NCBI RefSeq assembly: GCF_014842265.1
Contig: NZ_JACYVI010000001.1
Coordinates: 248,001 to 312,000 of the forward strand
Reading direction: 5' to 3'
Length of the DNA: 64,000 nucleotides
Source of the DNA: Pseudomonas sp. CFBP 13711
GTDB lineage: Bacteria; Pseudomonadota; Gammaproteobacteria; Pseudomonadales; Pseudomonadaceae
Numbering within the stretch: position 1 is the first letter of the stretch; every line of letters begins with the position of its first letter. The position numbers were made by a program, and so were the translations under genes. Below, piece after piece: positions 47,116 to 55,637 of this stretch. The notes under the pieces were generated by a model. It was not told the DNA's origin. It saw nothing but the letters and a program-made list of their open reading frames with translations, and did no database searches.

Positions 47116-47900
47116 TGGGACGCGCGCGGCGGGGAGTGCTGGTCGCGTTACTGGCGATGTCGGTGGGCGTATTTGCCCAGTGGGCGCAAGCCGACCTCAC
47201 GTTTCCGCCGCTGACCGGGCGCGTCGTTGACACCGCCGGGATGATCGACGGCCCGAGCAAAGAGCATCTCGAACAGATGCTGCGCGCCCATGAAGAGCTG
47301 ACCACCGAGCAGGTGGTGGTGGTCACATTGCCAGACCTGCAGGGCTCGACCATTGAGGACTACGGCTATCAGCTCGGTCGTCACTGGGGCATCGGCCAGA
47401 AGGGCAAGGACAATGGCGCGCTGCTGGTGGTGGCCCGGGACGAGCGCAAGGTGCGCATCGAAGTGGGTTACGGCCTTGAAGATCGTCTGACGGATGCGCA
47501 GTCGTCGGTGATCATCAGTCAGATCATCATCCCGGCGTTCCGCCAGGGCGATTTTGTCGGCGGTATCACCAAAGGTGCCGAGGCGATGGTCCAGGTGCTC
47601 GGCGGCGATCCCCTTGCCGAACCCGCAGTTGGCGCCACCGGCAGCGCAGCGGCAAGCGAGGACGAAGGCGTCGACTGGAAAGTGACCCTGCTGTTTCTGG
47701 TGCTGTTCGTGGTCATCAGTTACATCAGCGCCCGTTCCGGGCGTGGCAGGTCCATCGGCTCCGGTGGCGGCGGCTTTGGCGGTTTCGGCTCTGGCGGCTC
47801 AGGGGGCTTCGGTTCTGGCGGCTCTGGCGGTTCGAGCTCGGGCGGTATGCGCGGTGGCGGTGGTGGATTTGGCGGGGGCGGTGCCTCCGGTGGCTGGTAG
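47115..47900 (+). CDS. TPM-domain protein with Gly-rich C-terminus
   Basis: 261 residues. A signal peptide (1-26) precedes the TPM (DUF477) domain at about 33-155: GRVVDTAGMIDGPSKEHLEQML ... RKVRIEVGYGLEDRLTDAQSS. A membrane helix lies at about 190-210, and a 50-residue tail of Gly, Ser and Phe repeats (GGFGSGGSGGFGSGG) ends GGW. TPM proteins with such tails are typically paired with LemA. Likely anchored with its TPM domain in the periplasm. Confidence 0.88.
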   Translation: MGRARRGVLVALLAMSVGVFAQWAQADLTFPPLTGRVVDTAGMIDGPSKEHLEQMLRAHEELTTEQVVVVTLPDLQGSTIEDYGYQLGRHWGIGQKGKDNGALLVVARDERKVRIEVGYGLEDRLTDAQSSVIISQIIIPAFRQGDFVGGITKGAEAMVQVLGGDPLAEPAVGATGSAAASEDEGVDWKVTLLFLVLFVVISYISARSGRGRSIGSGGGGFGGFGSGGSGGFGSGGSGGSSSGGMRGGGGGFGGGGASGGW

Positions 47901-47927
47901 TTGTTCGCTCAGGAAGGGTTTGCTTGC

Positions 47928-48545
47928 ATGACATTGCTCAATAAAGACGAACAACAGCGGGTTGCCCACGCCATCGAGACCGTCGAGCGTCAGACCGACG
48001 CGGAACTGGTGACGGTGCTGGCCACCAGCGCTGACGACTACACCTACGTGCCGCTGATCTGGGCCGGGGTCATCGCGTTGCTCGTACCGGGGCTGATCAA
48101 CCTGCTGACGGGCTGGCTCAGCGCCAATCATCTGCTGCTGGTGCAGGTTGTCACGTTCATCGTGGTGGCGCTGGTGTGCCGGCTGCCGGGCATCACCACG
48201 CGGCTGGTGCCTGTTCGCGTGCGGCACTGGCGGGCGGGCAATCTGGCGCGTCGGCAGTTTCTTGAACAGAACCTGCACGCCACCGCCAATGGCACCGGCG
48301 TGCTGATTTTTGTTAGCGAGGCCGAGCGTTATGTCGAGATCATCGTCGACGACGGCATCGCCCGGCGCGTGGACAACGAAGCCTGGCGCTCGATGGTCGA
48401 GACCTTCACCCGGCAGGTGAAGGACGGCCGGATTGTGGAAGGTTTTATGGGGTGCATTACTTCGTGCGGCGAGGTGCTGAGCGAGCAGGTGCCCGTGACC
48501 CAGGCGCGCAACGAGTTGCCAAACCGGTTAGTGGTGTTGGAGTGA
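47928..48545 (+). CDS. TPM-domain membrane protein
   Basis: 205 residues. The N-terminal part (KDEQQRVAHAIETVERQTDAELVTVLA) begins the TPM domain, two membrane helices follow at about 43-85, and the TPM domain resumes (GVLIFVSEAERYVEIIVDDGIARRVD). So the domain is interrupted by a helical hairpin, as in other C-terminal partners of the LemA/TPM operons. ATG 47928 chosen; the frame starts upstream at 47901. Confidence 0.85.
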   Translation: MTLLNKDEQQRVAHAIETVERQTDAELVTVLATSADDYTYVPLIWAGVIALLVPGLINLLTGWLSANHLLLVQVVTFIVVALVCRLPGITTRLVPVRVRHWRAGNLARRQFLEQNLHATANGTGVLIFVSEAERYVEIIVDDGIARRVDNEAWRSMVETFTRQVKDGRIVEGFMGCITSCGEVLSEQVPVTQARNELPNRLVVLE

Positions 48546-48551
48546 TCTGAT

Positions 48552-48577
48552 CGTTCCCGCGCTCCGCGGGGGAATGC
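48552..48577. repeat. GTTCCC-type palindromic repeat
   Basis: CGTTCCCGCGCTCCGCGGGGGAATGC, an imperfect hairpin of a form frequently scattered in Pseudomonas genomes, just after the lemA operon. May also weaken read-through. Confidence 0.6.
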
Positions 48578-48668
48578 CTCTGCTGACCTCCGCGTCATTT
48601 AATTGCACCTACCGCTCTCGACCCGCCTAAAATAGCGCCTCGCATTTCCGCTCCCGAGGCGCTTTCTG

Positions 48669-49886
48669 ATGTCCGTTACCGCACCCGCCACCGTTCCTGC
48701 GCAGGATCACCGCGCTCAGTTCCTGAGTCTGCTTGACACCTGTCTGACGCAAAATTCGCTGATCAAACTGGTGCTGGCCAAGTACGTCGGAAGCGAAGCG
48801 GAGTTGCAGCGGGTCATCATCAAGCCCGTCACGGTCAAGGATCAGCCGTGCCTGTCCTTCGTCTATCGCTACAAGACCCGCGACATCACCAAGAATCACC
48901 CCCTCGCCGAGGCGCAGACGCTGATCGCCAGCCTGCTGCCCGAGTCCTTCAAGAACGCTCATCTGCTGTCACTCACCGATGAAGTGCAGCTGGAGTTCAG
49001 CAAGAAGGGCAAGAGCACGCTATTCCGCAACAAGGCCCAGCAGGAGCGCGAAGCCCCGACCGCCGAGCATGACCGCGAGAAAAAGCGTTACCTGGAACTG
49101 AGCCGGCCATTCCTGACCGATCTTGGCGTGACCAACAAGCAGCACGAGCTGATTCCGGCGATGTCACGCAAGTGGAAGCAGATCAACAAGTTCATCGAGG
49201 TGTTTTCCCACGCGCTGGCGACCTCGCCGATCACGCTGGACAAACCGGTGACGGTCGCGGATTTCGGCTCGGGCAAGGGTTATCTGACTTTCGCCATCCA
49301 CGATTACCTGCGCAACACCTTGCAGGCTGAAGGCAACGTCACCGGCGTCGAGCTGCGCGAGGACATGGTCACGCTGTGCAACAACGCTGCCGCGCGGCTG
49401 GAGCATCCGGGGCTGGTGTTCAAGTGCGGTGACGTGCGTTCGGTGGCGCCCAGCGAACTGGACGTGATGATCGCCTTGCACGCCTGCGACATCGCCACCG
49501 ACTACGCGATTCACACCGGTATCCGCTCGGGCGCCTCGATCATCATGTGCTCGCCGTGCTGCCACAAACAGATCCGCCTGCAGATCCAGAGCCCGACGCT
49601 GCTCAAGCCGATGCTGCAATACGGTTTGCACATGGGCCAGCAGGCCGAAATGGTCACCGATGCCTTGCGAGCGTTGCTGCTGGAAGCGTGCGGCTATGAA
49701 ACCAAGGTCTTCGAGTTCATCTCGCTAGAGCACACCAACAAGAACAAGATGATTCTGGCGGTCAAGCGCGCCGCCCCGGCGGATCCTGCCGAGCTGCTGG
49801 CAAAGATCCAGGAATTGAAAGTGTTCTACGGCATTCAGGAGCAGTGCCTGGAGCGCTTGCTCCAGGCGGATGGCCTGCTGGGTTAG
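48669..49886 (+). CDS. SAM-dependent methyltransferase (Methyltransf_32 type)
   Basis: 405 residues. SAM-binding motif I is VADFGSGKGYLTFAIHDYL (about 197-215), followed by VTGVELREDMVTLCNNAA and a central MIALHACDIATDYAIHTG. CSPCCHKQI supplies a Cys-rich site. This layout matches the Methyltransf_32 family that includes tRNA methyltransferase TRMT13-like proteins. The N-terminal 130 residues are family-specific and may bind RNA. Substrate not known in bacteria. Confidence 0.83.
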   Translation: MSVTAPATVPAQDHRAQFLSLLDTCLTQNSLIKLVLAKYVGSEAELQRVIIKPVTVKDQPCLSFVYRYKTRDITKNHPLAEAQTLIASLLPESFKNAHLLSLTDEVQLEFSKKGKSTLFRNKAQQEREAPTAEHDREKKRYLELSRPFLTDLGVTNKQHELIPAMSRKWKQINKFIEVFSHALATSPITLDKPVTVADFGSGKGYLTFAIHDYLRNTLQAEGNVTGVELREDMVTLCNNAAARLEHPGLVFKCGDVRSVAPSELDVMIALHACDIATDYAIHTGIRSGASIIMCSPCCHKQIRLQIQSPTLLKPMLQYGLHMGQQAEMVTDALRALLLEACGYETKVFEFISLEHTNKNKMILAVKRAAPADPAELLAKIQELKVFYGIQEQCLERLLQADGLLG

Positions 49887-50782
49887 ACGCGAGCGGCGGC
49901 GACCGGCTTGGGCGCGATCACCGCCGTTTTACGCCCGATGGCCAGCGTGACCACGACACCGGCGGCGAAGATCCAGGTCGTCGGATCAATGTGCTCACCG
50001 AAAAACAGCGCTGAAAAGGCCATGGTGAAGAACAGCTGCACCAGCTGAATCTGGCTGACCCGCGCGATGCCGCCCATGGCCAGCCCGGCGTACCAGGCGA
50101 AGAATCCGATGAATTGCGAGAACAGCGACACGTACCCGAAGGCCCACCAGGTGCCGGGAGAAATCGGGCCCTGGTGCTGCCACGCCAGATAGCTGACGGG
50201 CACGATCAATACCGGGATCGAAATGACCAGCGCCCAGCAGATGACCTGCCAGCCACCCATCTCCTTGGCCAGACGGCCACCTTCGGCATAACCCAGCCCG
50301 CCAATCGCCACTGCGGCGACCATCAGCACATCACCGGCCTGAAGATTGCCGGCCCCGCTGATCAGCGCGTAACTCAGCACCAGAACGCTGCCCATGGCCG
50401 CGCAGGCCCAGAAGGCTTTCGACGGTCGCTCATGGGAGAGCCATGCGGCGTAGATGGCGACCAGCAGTGGTTGCAGGCCATTGACCAGCGCGCCGTGGGA
50501 GGCGGGCAGGGTTTTCATGGCCCAGGCTGACAGCACCGGGAAACCGACGATCACCCCCAGCGCCACCACCATCAGCGCCTTGAACTGCGCGCGGGTCGGC
50601 CATTTTTCTCTGCGCCACAGCAGTAACGCCGCCGCTGGCACCGCCGCGAACAGGGCGCGGCCCAGGCCGTTGAGCAAAGGATGGATTTCCTGCACCACGA
50701 TGCGGGTCATGGGCAGCGTCAGGCTGAAGATCACCACGCCGATCAGTCCGAGGACCATTCCGGTGTTTTCACGAGAGGACAT
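49883..50782 (-). CDS. EamA-family (DMT) transporter
   Basis: 299 residues, ten membrane helices in two EamA repeats (about 9-135 and 150-285). Typical segments: GRALFAAVPAAALLLWRREKWP and WYAGLAMGGIARVSQIQLVQLFFTMAFSALFFGEHI. A metabolite exporter of unknown substrate. ATG 50782 is not preceded by a strong ribosome site, and the frame remains open to 50854, so the start is uncertain. Stop overlaps the convergent methyltransferase stop by four bases. Confidence 0.85.
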   Translation of the reverse strand: MSSRENTGMVLGLIGVVIFSLTLPMTRIVVQEIHPLLNGLGRALFAAVPAAALLLWRREKWPTRAQFKALMVVALGVIVGFPVLSAWAMKTLPASHGALVNGLQPLLVAIYAAWLSHERPSKAFWACAAMGSVLVLSYALISGAGNLQAGDVLMVAAVAIGGLGYAEGGRLAKEMGGWQVICWALVISIPVLIVPVSYLAWQHQGPISPGTWWAFGYVSLFSQFIGFFAWYAGLAMGGIARVSQIQLVQLFFTMAFSALFFGEHIDPTTWIFAAGVVVTLAIGRKTAVIAPKPVAAARV

Positions 50783-50917
50783 AAGGGGGCGTGCCTTGTT
50801 TTTGTTGGTGCGAAACGCGTGCTCATTCAGCCACAGAGGCGGCATGGGGGCCATTTACAGATGCGTGCGGAATCGTCCATACACTTCGTCCGTTCGATCA
50901 GTAGCGCTCAAGCCGGC

Positions 50918-51012
50918 CTCTTCCCGGCTGAAGCCGGTCCTACATTTCAATTGCGTGCATTCAGCCGGCCTGGCGGGCGCCCTCATTGCAGGACCGGCTT
51001 CAGCCGGGAAGC
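50918..51012. repeat. REPIN (inverted pair of REP palindromes)
   Basis: CTCTTCCCGGCTGAAGCCGGTCCTAC (50918-50943) and its inverted partner AGGACCGGCTTCAGCCGGGAAGC (50990-51012) are about 46 bp apart. Typical Pseudomonas REP doublet, within the 374-bp gap between the EamA gene and 51157 that otherwise holds nothing recognisable. Confidence 0.85.
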
Positions 51013-51156
51013 GGGCGAGGGCGGAAATGCCGTTTTCGAGGATTTTGCGGCTGTGGGATGAATCGCTCTAAATGTTGGTGCAGAAGTTGAATGCAACGTT
51101 CCTGCAACAGTTTGAAGGTCAAATTGGTGCCGTCGAATTCAGCCAGGAGAGCCATC

Positions 51157-51387
51157 GTGTCGGTTATCGAAAAATGGGCGTTGCAGGGTGTCGTGGTATT
51201 CCTTTTCGCATGGATGGCGACGGTGGCGGCTCACTGGTCAGGCAGCGTCGTGCACACGACAAGCAGCGACCGACTCGCCGCTCTCAGCAGCATGCGCCTG
51301 ACCACTGAATCGGTCGCCACCAGCGTCAATAAACACACGCAGGGTGGGGCAGTGGTCGTGGGGTCGTTGTCGGAAGGTAACGAATAA
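51157..51387 (+). CDS. Small membrane protein, unrecognised
   Basis: 76 residues from a GTG (51157) with GGAG nine bases before it. A predicted helix at about 9-27 (GVVVFLFAWMATVAAHW) is followed by a Ser/Thr-rich tail. No family recognised. Followed by a good terminator. Confidence 0.5.
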   Translation: MSVIEKWALQGVVVFLFAWMATVAAHWSGSVVHTTSSDRLAALSSMRLTTESVATSVNKHTQGGAVVVGSLSEGNE

Positions 51388-51430
51388 AGGGCAGCAGCTG
51401 GGAAGATTTGAAGCGGTGAGTAATTGGAAG

Positions 51431-51457
51431 ACCGGACCTGTAGGGTCCGGTTTTTGT
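51431..51457 (+). terminator. Intrinsic terminator
   Basis: The stem ACCGGACC / GGTCCGGT with a five-base loop is followed by TTTTTG, downstream of the 51157-51387 gene. Confidence 0.8.
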
Positions 51458-51507
51458 TTTTGTCATCAGAGTTTGAACTGGGGAAAAAATTTCTCTAGTA
51501 TCCCGCC

Positions 51508-51741
51508 ATGGCTACCGTACATAACAATCGCAACTGGAAGATCAAAATCTATCCGGACGACCATGCCCCGCCCCATTTCCATGTCCAGACGCCTGACGGG
51601 GAGTCACTCGTGCAGATTGACGGTTTAAGGGTCTTAGGCAGGGGCGCTGAGGGGAAGGCGCTGAAAGAAGCGCTGCAGTGGGCCAGGAATCATACCCGGG
51701 ACTTGTGGCGTATCTGGTATGAGCAGAATCGGAGGACTTGA
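51508..51741 (+). CDS. DUF4160 protein
   Basis: 77 residues, compact: YPDDHAPPHFHVQTPDGE (about 15-32) is the DUF4160 signature, with W residues near the end (LWRIWYEQNRRT). Usually found directly upstream of a DUF2442 protein, as here (three bases apart). Such pairs are often suggested to be toxin-antitoxin modules; this has not been demonstrated generally. Confidence 0.85.
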   Translation: MATVHNNRNWKIKIYPDDHAPPHFHVQTPDGESLVQIDGLRVLGRGAEGKALKEALQWARNHTRDLWRIWYEQNRRT

Positions 51742-51744
51742 GGC

Positions 51745-52188
51745 ATGACCAGCAAATTACGCATCGTCGCTGCGCAACCTGTCGCGAACAGCCGCTCGTT
51801 GATCCTCGACTGGAACAACGGCAAGCGTCATACCGTTGATTTGTCGGCCTACATCGACCAATTTGAAGCGCTGGTGCCGCTGAAGGATGAAACGCTGTTC
51901 AGTCAGGTGACTGTGGGTGATTGGGGGTTCGACGTGTCGTGGGGGAATGATGTCGAGCTGTCTGCGTCGACGCTTCACCGGCTCGCGCTGGAGCAGGCCG
52001 GTGAAGTCATGCCGACGCGCGACTTCAAACAGTGGATGGCAAAGAACAACCTCTCGCTCTCGGCAGCGGCCATCGAGCTGGGCTTTACGCGTCGAACCAT
52101 TACTGCTTACAGCAGCGGTGCTGCACTTATCCCCAAGCACGTGGCATTGGCCTGTCGGGGTTGGGAATATGAGCACTCGCCGCGCTAA
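51745..52188 (+). CDS. DUF2442 protein with C-terminal helix-turn-helix
   Basis: 147 residues. DUF2442 occupies about 1-85 (LILDWNNGKRHTVDLSAYI ... VPLKDETLFSQVTVGDWGFDVSWG). A helix-turn-helix-like segment is at about 92-140 (DFKQWMAKNNLSLSAAAIELGFTRRTITAYSSGAALIP). A DNA-binding tail would fit an autoregulating antitoxin. Coupled to the DUF4160 gene. Its stop lies only three bases from the stop of the convergent DUF4917 gene. Confidence 0.82.
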   Translation: MTSKLRIVAAQPVANSRSLILDWNNGKRHTVDLSAYIDQFEALVPLKDETLFSQVTVGDWGFDVSWGNDVELSASTLHRLALEQAGEVMPTRDFKQWMAKNNLSLSAAAIELGFTRRTITAYSSGAALIPKHVALACRGWEYEHSPR

Positions 52189-52191
52189 CCC

Positions 52192-53226
52192 TCAACTCTT
52201 CTTTAACTCCAACGCTTCCTTCAGCCTTGCCACCGGCACCGCAAGCGCCGGATCGCCCAACGGGTGGGTCGTGGCGTTGAAGAATGTCAGCTCGATGTTC
52301 TGCCCTTCAAACAGTTCGCTGTAGCGGCGTTTCTGGTGCTGGATGAAGGCGTCACTGCGCGGCAATACCGAGATGGCGATGTGCTTGGGACGGGCTTGGA
52401 GAATGGCGTTGAGAATGTGTCGATCCTGCTTGCCCAGCGAGTGGCCGAAGACGCATAGCGCGCCCTCATGCTGCGCAAGTTGGGTGTGGCAAAACGACAG
52501 ATAGTCCGAACCGCGGATGATCTTCATCTTGTCGTCGCTAGGGCCCTCACAGACAAACAGCGGCACATCTTCCAGCGCGTTGATCGCGAAACTGCCCAGC
52601 AGCGTGCTCTCCGAAGACAGCAACTTGCGCGCCGTGCCATCGAAGTTCTTCACCAGGTGCATGCCGCCATGCAGGTACAAAATGCGCGTGGCGTGGCTGT
52701 CGGTGCGGTGCAGGTTGAACACAGCGTCATCGTCGAACAGATCATCGAACGGCTGCGCGCCATGCATAGCTGCCCAGTATGCCAGCAGGTCGTAGTTGGT
52801 GGAGTACACCGTCTGGTACGGGCTCAGGGCTTCGCTGATCTTGCCAATAGTCGCCGCCTCCATCAGGCGCCACGGAATATGCGCCGAGCGGATGCCATGA
52901 ATCAGGGCTTCCTTGATCGCGAAATAGCGGTTGCGTGGCGATGACGAACCAATCGTCAGCGCCGCGTTGACCCGCATCGCGACTTTCAAGCCGCTGAGTA
53001 CGGGCTCGAAATTCTCCGTTTCCATGGATTTGAACAGCGCCAGCTCGGTGGCGCTCAAGGGTTTGTTGCGCGTGGTCTGCGCCAGCTCGAACAGCGAGTC
53101 GTAGGCGAAGTTCTTCCACACGGCAAGACTGGCACCGTTGCCCAGCAGCAATCCCGAGCAGGGATTGACGGCTTGCAGCTTGTTCCAGTCGGCCAGTTCG
53201 GCATCAAAATCCGTGAATTCCATCAT
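52192..53226 (-). CDS. DUF4917 (SIR2-like) protein
   Basis: 344 residues. The order LLLGNGASLAVW (27-38), TVYSTNYDLLAYW (139-151), YLHGGMH (184-190) and FGHSLGKQD (260-268) is the SIR2-like arrangement (NAD pocket, Asn-Tyr-Asp, His-Gly). SIR2-like proteins in phage defence cleave NAD; whether this one does is inference. Single gene, with no associated Argonaute, STAND or HerA partner adjacent. Two ATG codons (53226, 53223) are possible. Confidence 0.78.
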   Translation of the reverse strand: MMEFTDFDAELADWNKLQAVNPCSGLLLGNGASLAVWKNFAYDSLFELAQTTRNKPLSATELALFKSMETENFEPVLSGLKVAMRVNAALTIGSSSPRNRYFAIKEALIHGIRSAHIPWRLMEAATIGKISEALSPYQTVYSTNYDLLAYWAAMHGAQPFDDLFDDDAVFNLHRTDSHATRILYLHGGMHLVKNFDGTARKLLSSESTLLGSFAINALEDVPLFVCEGPSDDKMKIIRGSDYLSFCHTQLAQHEGALCVFGHSLGKQDRHILNAILQARPKHIAISVLPRSDAFIQHQKRRYSELFEGQNIELTFFNATTHPLGDPALAVPVARLKEALELKKS

Positions 53227-53436
53227 CTCGCTTCGCTTTCAGGTGAGCAGGTACTGACCGGACGCCAGAACGGAGGGGACTTATAGAAACCCAGGTCGGC
53301 ATTGTCAACGCGGCATCCCGGCTTCGAACAATTTGAGGAGGGTGCCGCTGGTCTCGGTAACGTCTATAGAGTGAATGACGGGTGTAAGGTTTAATCCGAC
53401 AACCCATAACACTCTCTTGAATGAGAGGAGATGACC

Positions 53437-53634
53437 ATGCATACCGCAATGCTCAGCAAGACGCACTTCAACGGTTACGATGTGATTAACGTGAACAACG
53501 GGCCTTGGCGGGTCTGCACCCACCGTGATCGATTAGGCTCATTCTCCACGCGCGAAGAAGCCATGGCGTTTGCGGCCTCCTTGCCAGCCTATCAAGAGCG
53601 AACGGCGTTATTACCTGCCGCCAAAGCGCACTAA
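53437..53634 (+). CDS. Small hypothetical protein
   Basis: 65 residues, MHTAMLSKTHFNGYDVINVNNGPWRVCTHRDRLGSFSTREEAMAFAASLPAYQ.... The fold resembles short DUF2188-like proteins (a strand pair then EEAMAFAASL helix). The GAGAGGAG box touches the first ATG (53431) but is seven bases from ATG 53437, which decides the start. Function unknown. Confidence 0.6.
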   Translation: MHTAMLSKTHFNGYDVINVNNGPWRVCTHRDRLGSFSTREEAMAFAASLPAYQERTALLPAAKAH

Positions 53635-53890
53635 TGACACGACTCGTCGCCATTTGAGCTCTGGTGTTGCCGGAGCTCAATCTGCCGGATAGCAACTCGT
53701 GAACTGCACTATCCATTTGCGAAGTTTCATGCAGCCTGCACGATTTCGCATTTTCCCTGTTTGTCTAACTGCTTGATTCACTGAGCTTTTGGATAACTCG
53801 CTACATCGGCACGGTCGATGCAACTCTCATCACGAACCTGCAGGGTCGGCGCTTAGATCGATCCGCTTACCGTGATCCAGAGGAAACAAC

Positions 53891-54367
53891 ATGAACGCCA
53901 TCGAACTGTTGAAAGCCGACCATGAACGCGTAAAAGCCATCTTGACCCAACTGAGCGAGTCCACCGAGCGCGGCGTTAAAAAGCGCACTGACTTGCTGGC
54001 CAAACTGGAGATGGAAATCACCATCCATACCAAGATCGAGGAAGAAATTCTCTATCCTGCGTTTAAAGAGGCGGGCGGCAAAGAGCAGGACATCATGTAC
54101 TACGAAGCCAAGGAAGAGCACCGCACCGTTGACGCTCTGGTGCTGCCGGACCTCAAGCAAACTGACCCTGCCACCCCGGAATTTTCGGGTCGTGTGAAAG
54201 TGGTCAAAGAGCTGCTGGAGCACCACATCGAGGAAGAAGAGGAAGAGATGTTCCCGCAGGCTGAAAAGTTGCTGGGCAAGAAGAAGCTGGAAGAGCTGGG
54301 TGCGCAGATGGAAGCGATGAAGGCTGAGTACAAGAAGTCCCTGTCGTCGCCGAGCCTTGCGGCGTAA
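53891..54367 (+). CDS. Hemerythrin HHE domain protein
   Basis: 158 residues, four-helix bundle. Iron-ligand candidates: His in LKADHERVK (about 11), His and Glu in ITIHTKIEEEILYPAF, KEEHRTVD, and LLEHHIEEEEEEMFP. Binds a di-iron site for oxygen, NO or iron handling. GAGG upstream of the ATG supports the start. Ends at an intrinsic terminator. Confidence 0.92.
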   Translation: MNAIELLKADHERVKAILTQLSESTERGVKKRTDLLAKLEMEITIHTKIEEEILYPAFKEAGGKEQDIMYYEAKEEHRTVDALVLPDLKQTDPATPEFSGRVKVVKELLEHHIEEEEEEMFPQAEKLLGKKKLEELGAQMEAMKAEYKKSLSSPSLAA

Positions 54368-54384
54368 GCGTTGATGGAATTAAC

Positions 54385-54411
54385 AAGCCCGGATTTTTCC
54401 GGGCTTTTTTG
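54385..54411 (+). terminator. Terminator of the hemerythrin gene
   Basis: Stem AAGCCCGG / CCGGGCTT with loop ATTTTT, then TTTT. Confidence 0.9.
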
Positions 54412-54457
54412 TGGGTGAAAGTTTTAGTCCGGTTTACTGGTGCAGCGCACTTACTTG

Positions 54458-54621
54458 CCTCTTCCCGGCTAAAGCCGGTCCTACATTTGGATTGCATGCA
54501 TTCAGCTGAACTGGCGGTGGCCTCCATTGTGGGACCGGCTTTAGCCGGGAAAGCGTCAGCCGTCACGCTGCAAAGCTGATGGCGAACACACTTGCCTCTT
54601 CCCGGCTGAAGCCGGTCCCAC
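54458..54621. repeat. Three REP palindromes (REPIN plus single REP)
   Basis: CTCTTCCCGGCTAAAGCCGGTCCTAC (54458-54483), the inverted GGGACCGGCTTTAGCCGGGAAAG (54531-54553) and CTCTTCCCGGCTGAAGCCGGTCCCAC (54597-54621). The first two form a REPIN and the third is direct to the first. They occupy the 442-bp gap before the alpha/beta hydrolase gene, where nothing else was recognised. Confidence 0.87.
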
Positions 54622-54809
54622 AAAAAACGCGAGCTTTGTATACCTGTGTATCCAGACCCCCTGCCGATACGTGCTGACTGAAAGCTCGCCCACAGCGACA
54701 CATTGCAGATACGTGCAACGCATTCAATGGTTCACAGCGAAGAGCGGGGCCAGGCGTTAGCTACCCCGGTCGAGGCCCCGACCATGGCTGCACACTGAGG
54801 AAGCACCCC

Positions 54810-55580
54810 ATGAACAGAATCAACGCGCCATTGCTGCTAAGCGTTTTTACGGCGGGCGCCTTGGCGCTGGGCGTTGCCAGTGCGGCTCAGGCTGCCCCGG
54901 TGAAGAACATCGTGCTGGTGCATGGCGCCTTTGTGAACGGGTCGGGCTGGAAGCCGGTTTACGAGATCCTGCGCAAGGACGGGTACAACGTCTCGATCGC
55001 TGAACACCCACTGACTTCCTTCACCGATGACGTGACTGCCGTCAAGCGCATCGTTGACCAGCAGGATGGCCCGACGATTCTGGTCGGTCACAGTTATGGT
55101 GGCGCGATCATCACGGATGTCGGCAATGACGCTCATGTTGTGGGCCTGGTGTACATCGCCGCCCACGCACTGGATCAGGGTGAAACCGAAGCGCAGAACG
55201 GCAAGCTGTACCCCAATGCCACCAAAGCGGTGAAGAAAACCGCTGACGGCTTCCTCTCCCTTGACCCAGCGTTCTATCCGGCGGACTTCGCGGCTGACCT
55301 GCCCAAGGCTCATGCTGAATTCGAAGCCATTTCCCAGGAGCCGACCGCGGCGTCAGTGTTTACCACACCCGCTGGCGTGCCTGCGTGGAAAACCAAGCCT
55401 AGCTGGTACGCAGTGGCCGGGGCAGACCGGATCATCAACCCGGACCTTGAGCGCATGTACGCCAAGCGAGCCAACAGCCACACCATCGAGATCAACGGCG
55501 CCAGTCACTCGGTGTACCAGTCCCGTCCGCAGGAAGTGGCCGCGTTGATCGAACAGGCAGCGACCCACGCGGCGGATTGA
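54810..55580 (+). CDS. Secreted alpha/beta hydrolase
   Basis: 256 residues. A signal peptide (1-28, ending AAQAA) is followed by VHGAFVNGSGW (oxyanion hole, about 37-47), the nucleophile elbow GHSYGGAI (Ser about 95) and a late His in INGASHSVYQSRP. Similar to periplasmic esterase-like proteins of the salicylate esterase/MENTAL-like alpha/beta group. Substrate unknown. Confidence 0.87.
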   Translation: MNRINAPLLLSVFTAGALALGVASAAQAAPVKNIVLVHGAFVNGSGWKPVYEILRKDGYNVSIAEHPLTSFTDDVTAVKRIVDQQDGPTILVGHSYGGAIITDVGNDAHVVGLVYIAAHALDQGETEAQNGKLYPNATKAVKKTADGFLSLDPAFYPADFAADLPKAHAEFEAISQEPTAASVFTTPAGVPAWKTKPSWYAVAGADRIINPDLERMYAKRANSHTIEINGASHSVYQSRPQEVAALIEQAATHAAD

Positions 55581-55637
55581 CGCATCGCACCCACGACTGG
55601 CCTGCAACCCTTGCAACGTCCAAGGCTCACTTGTGAA

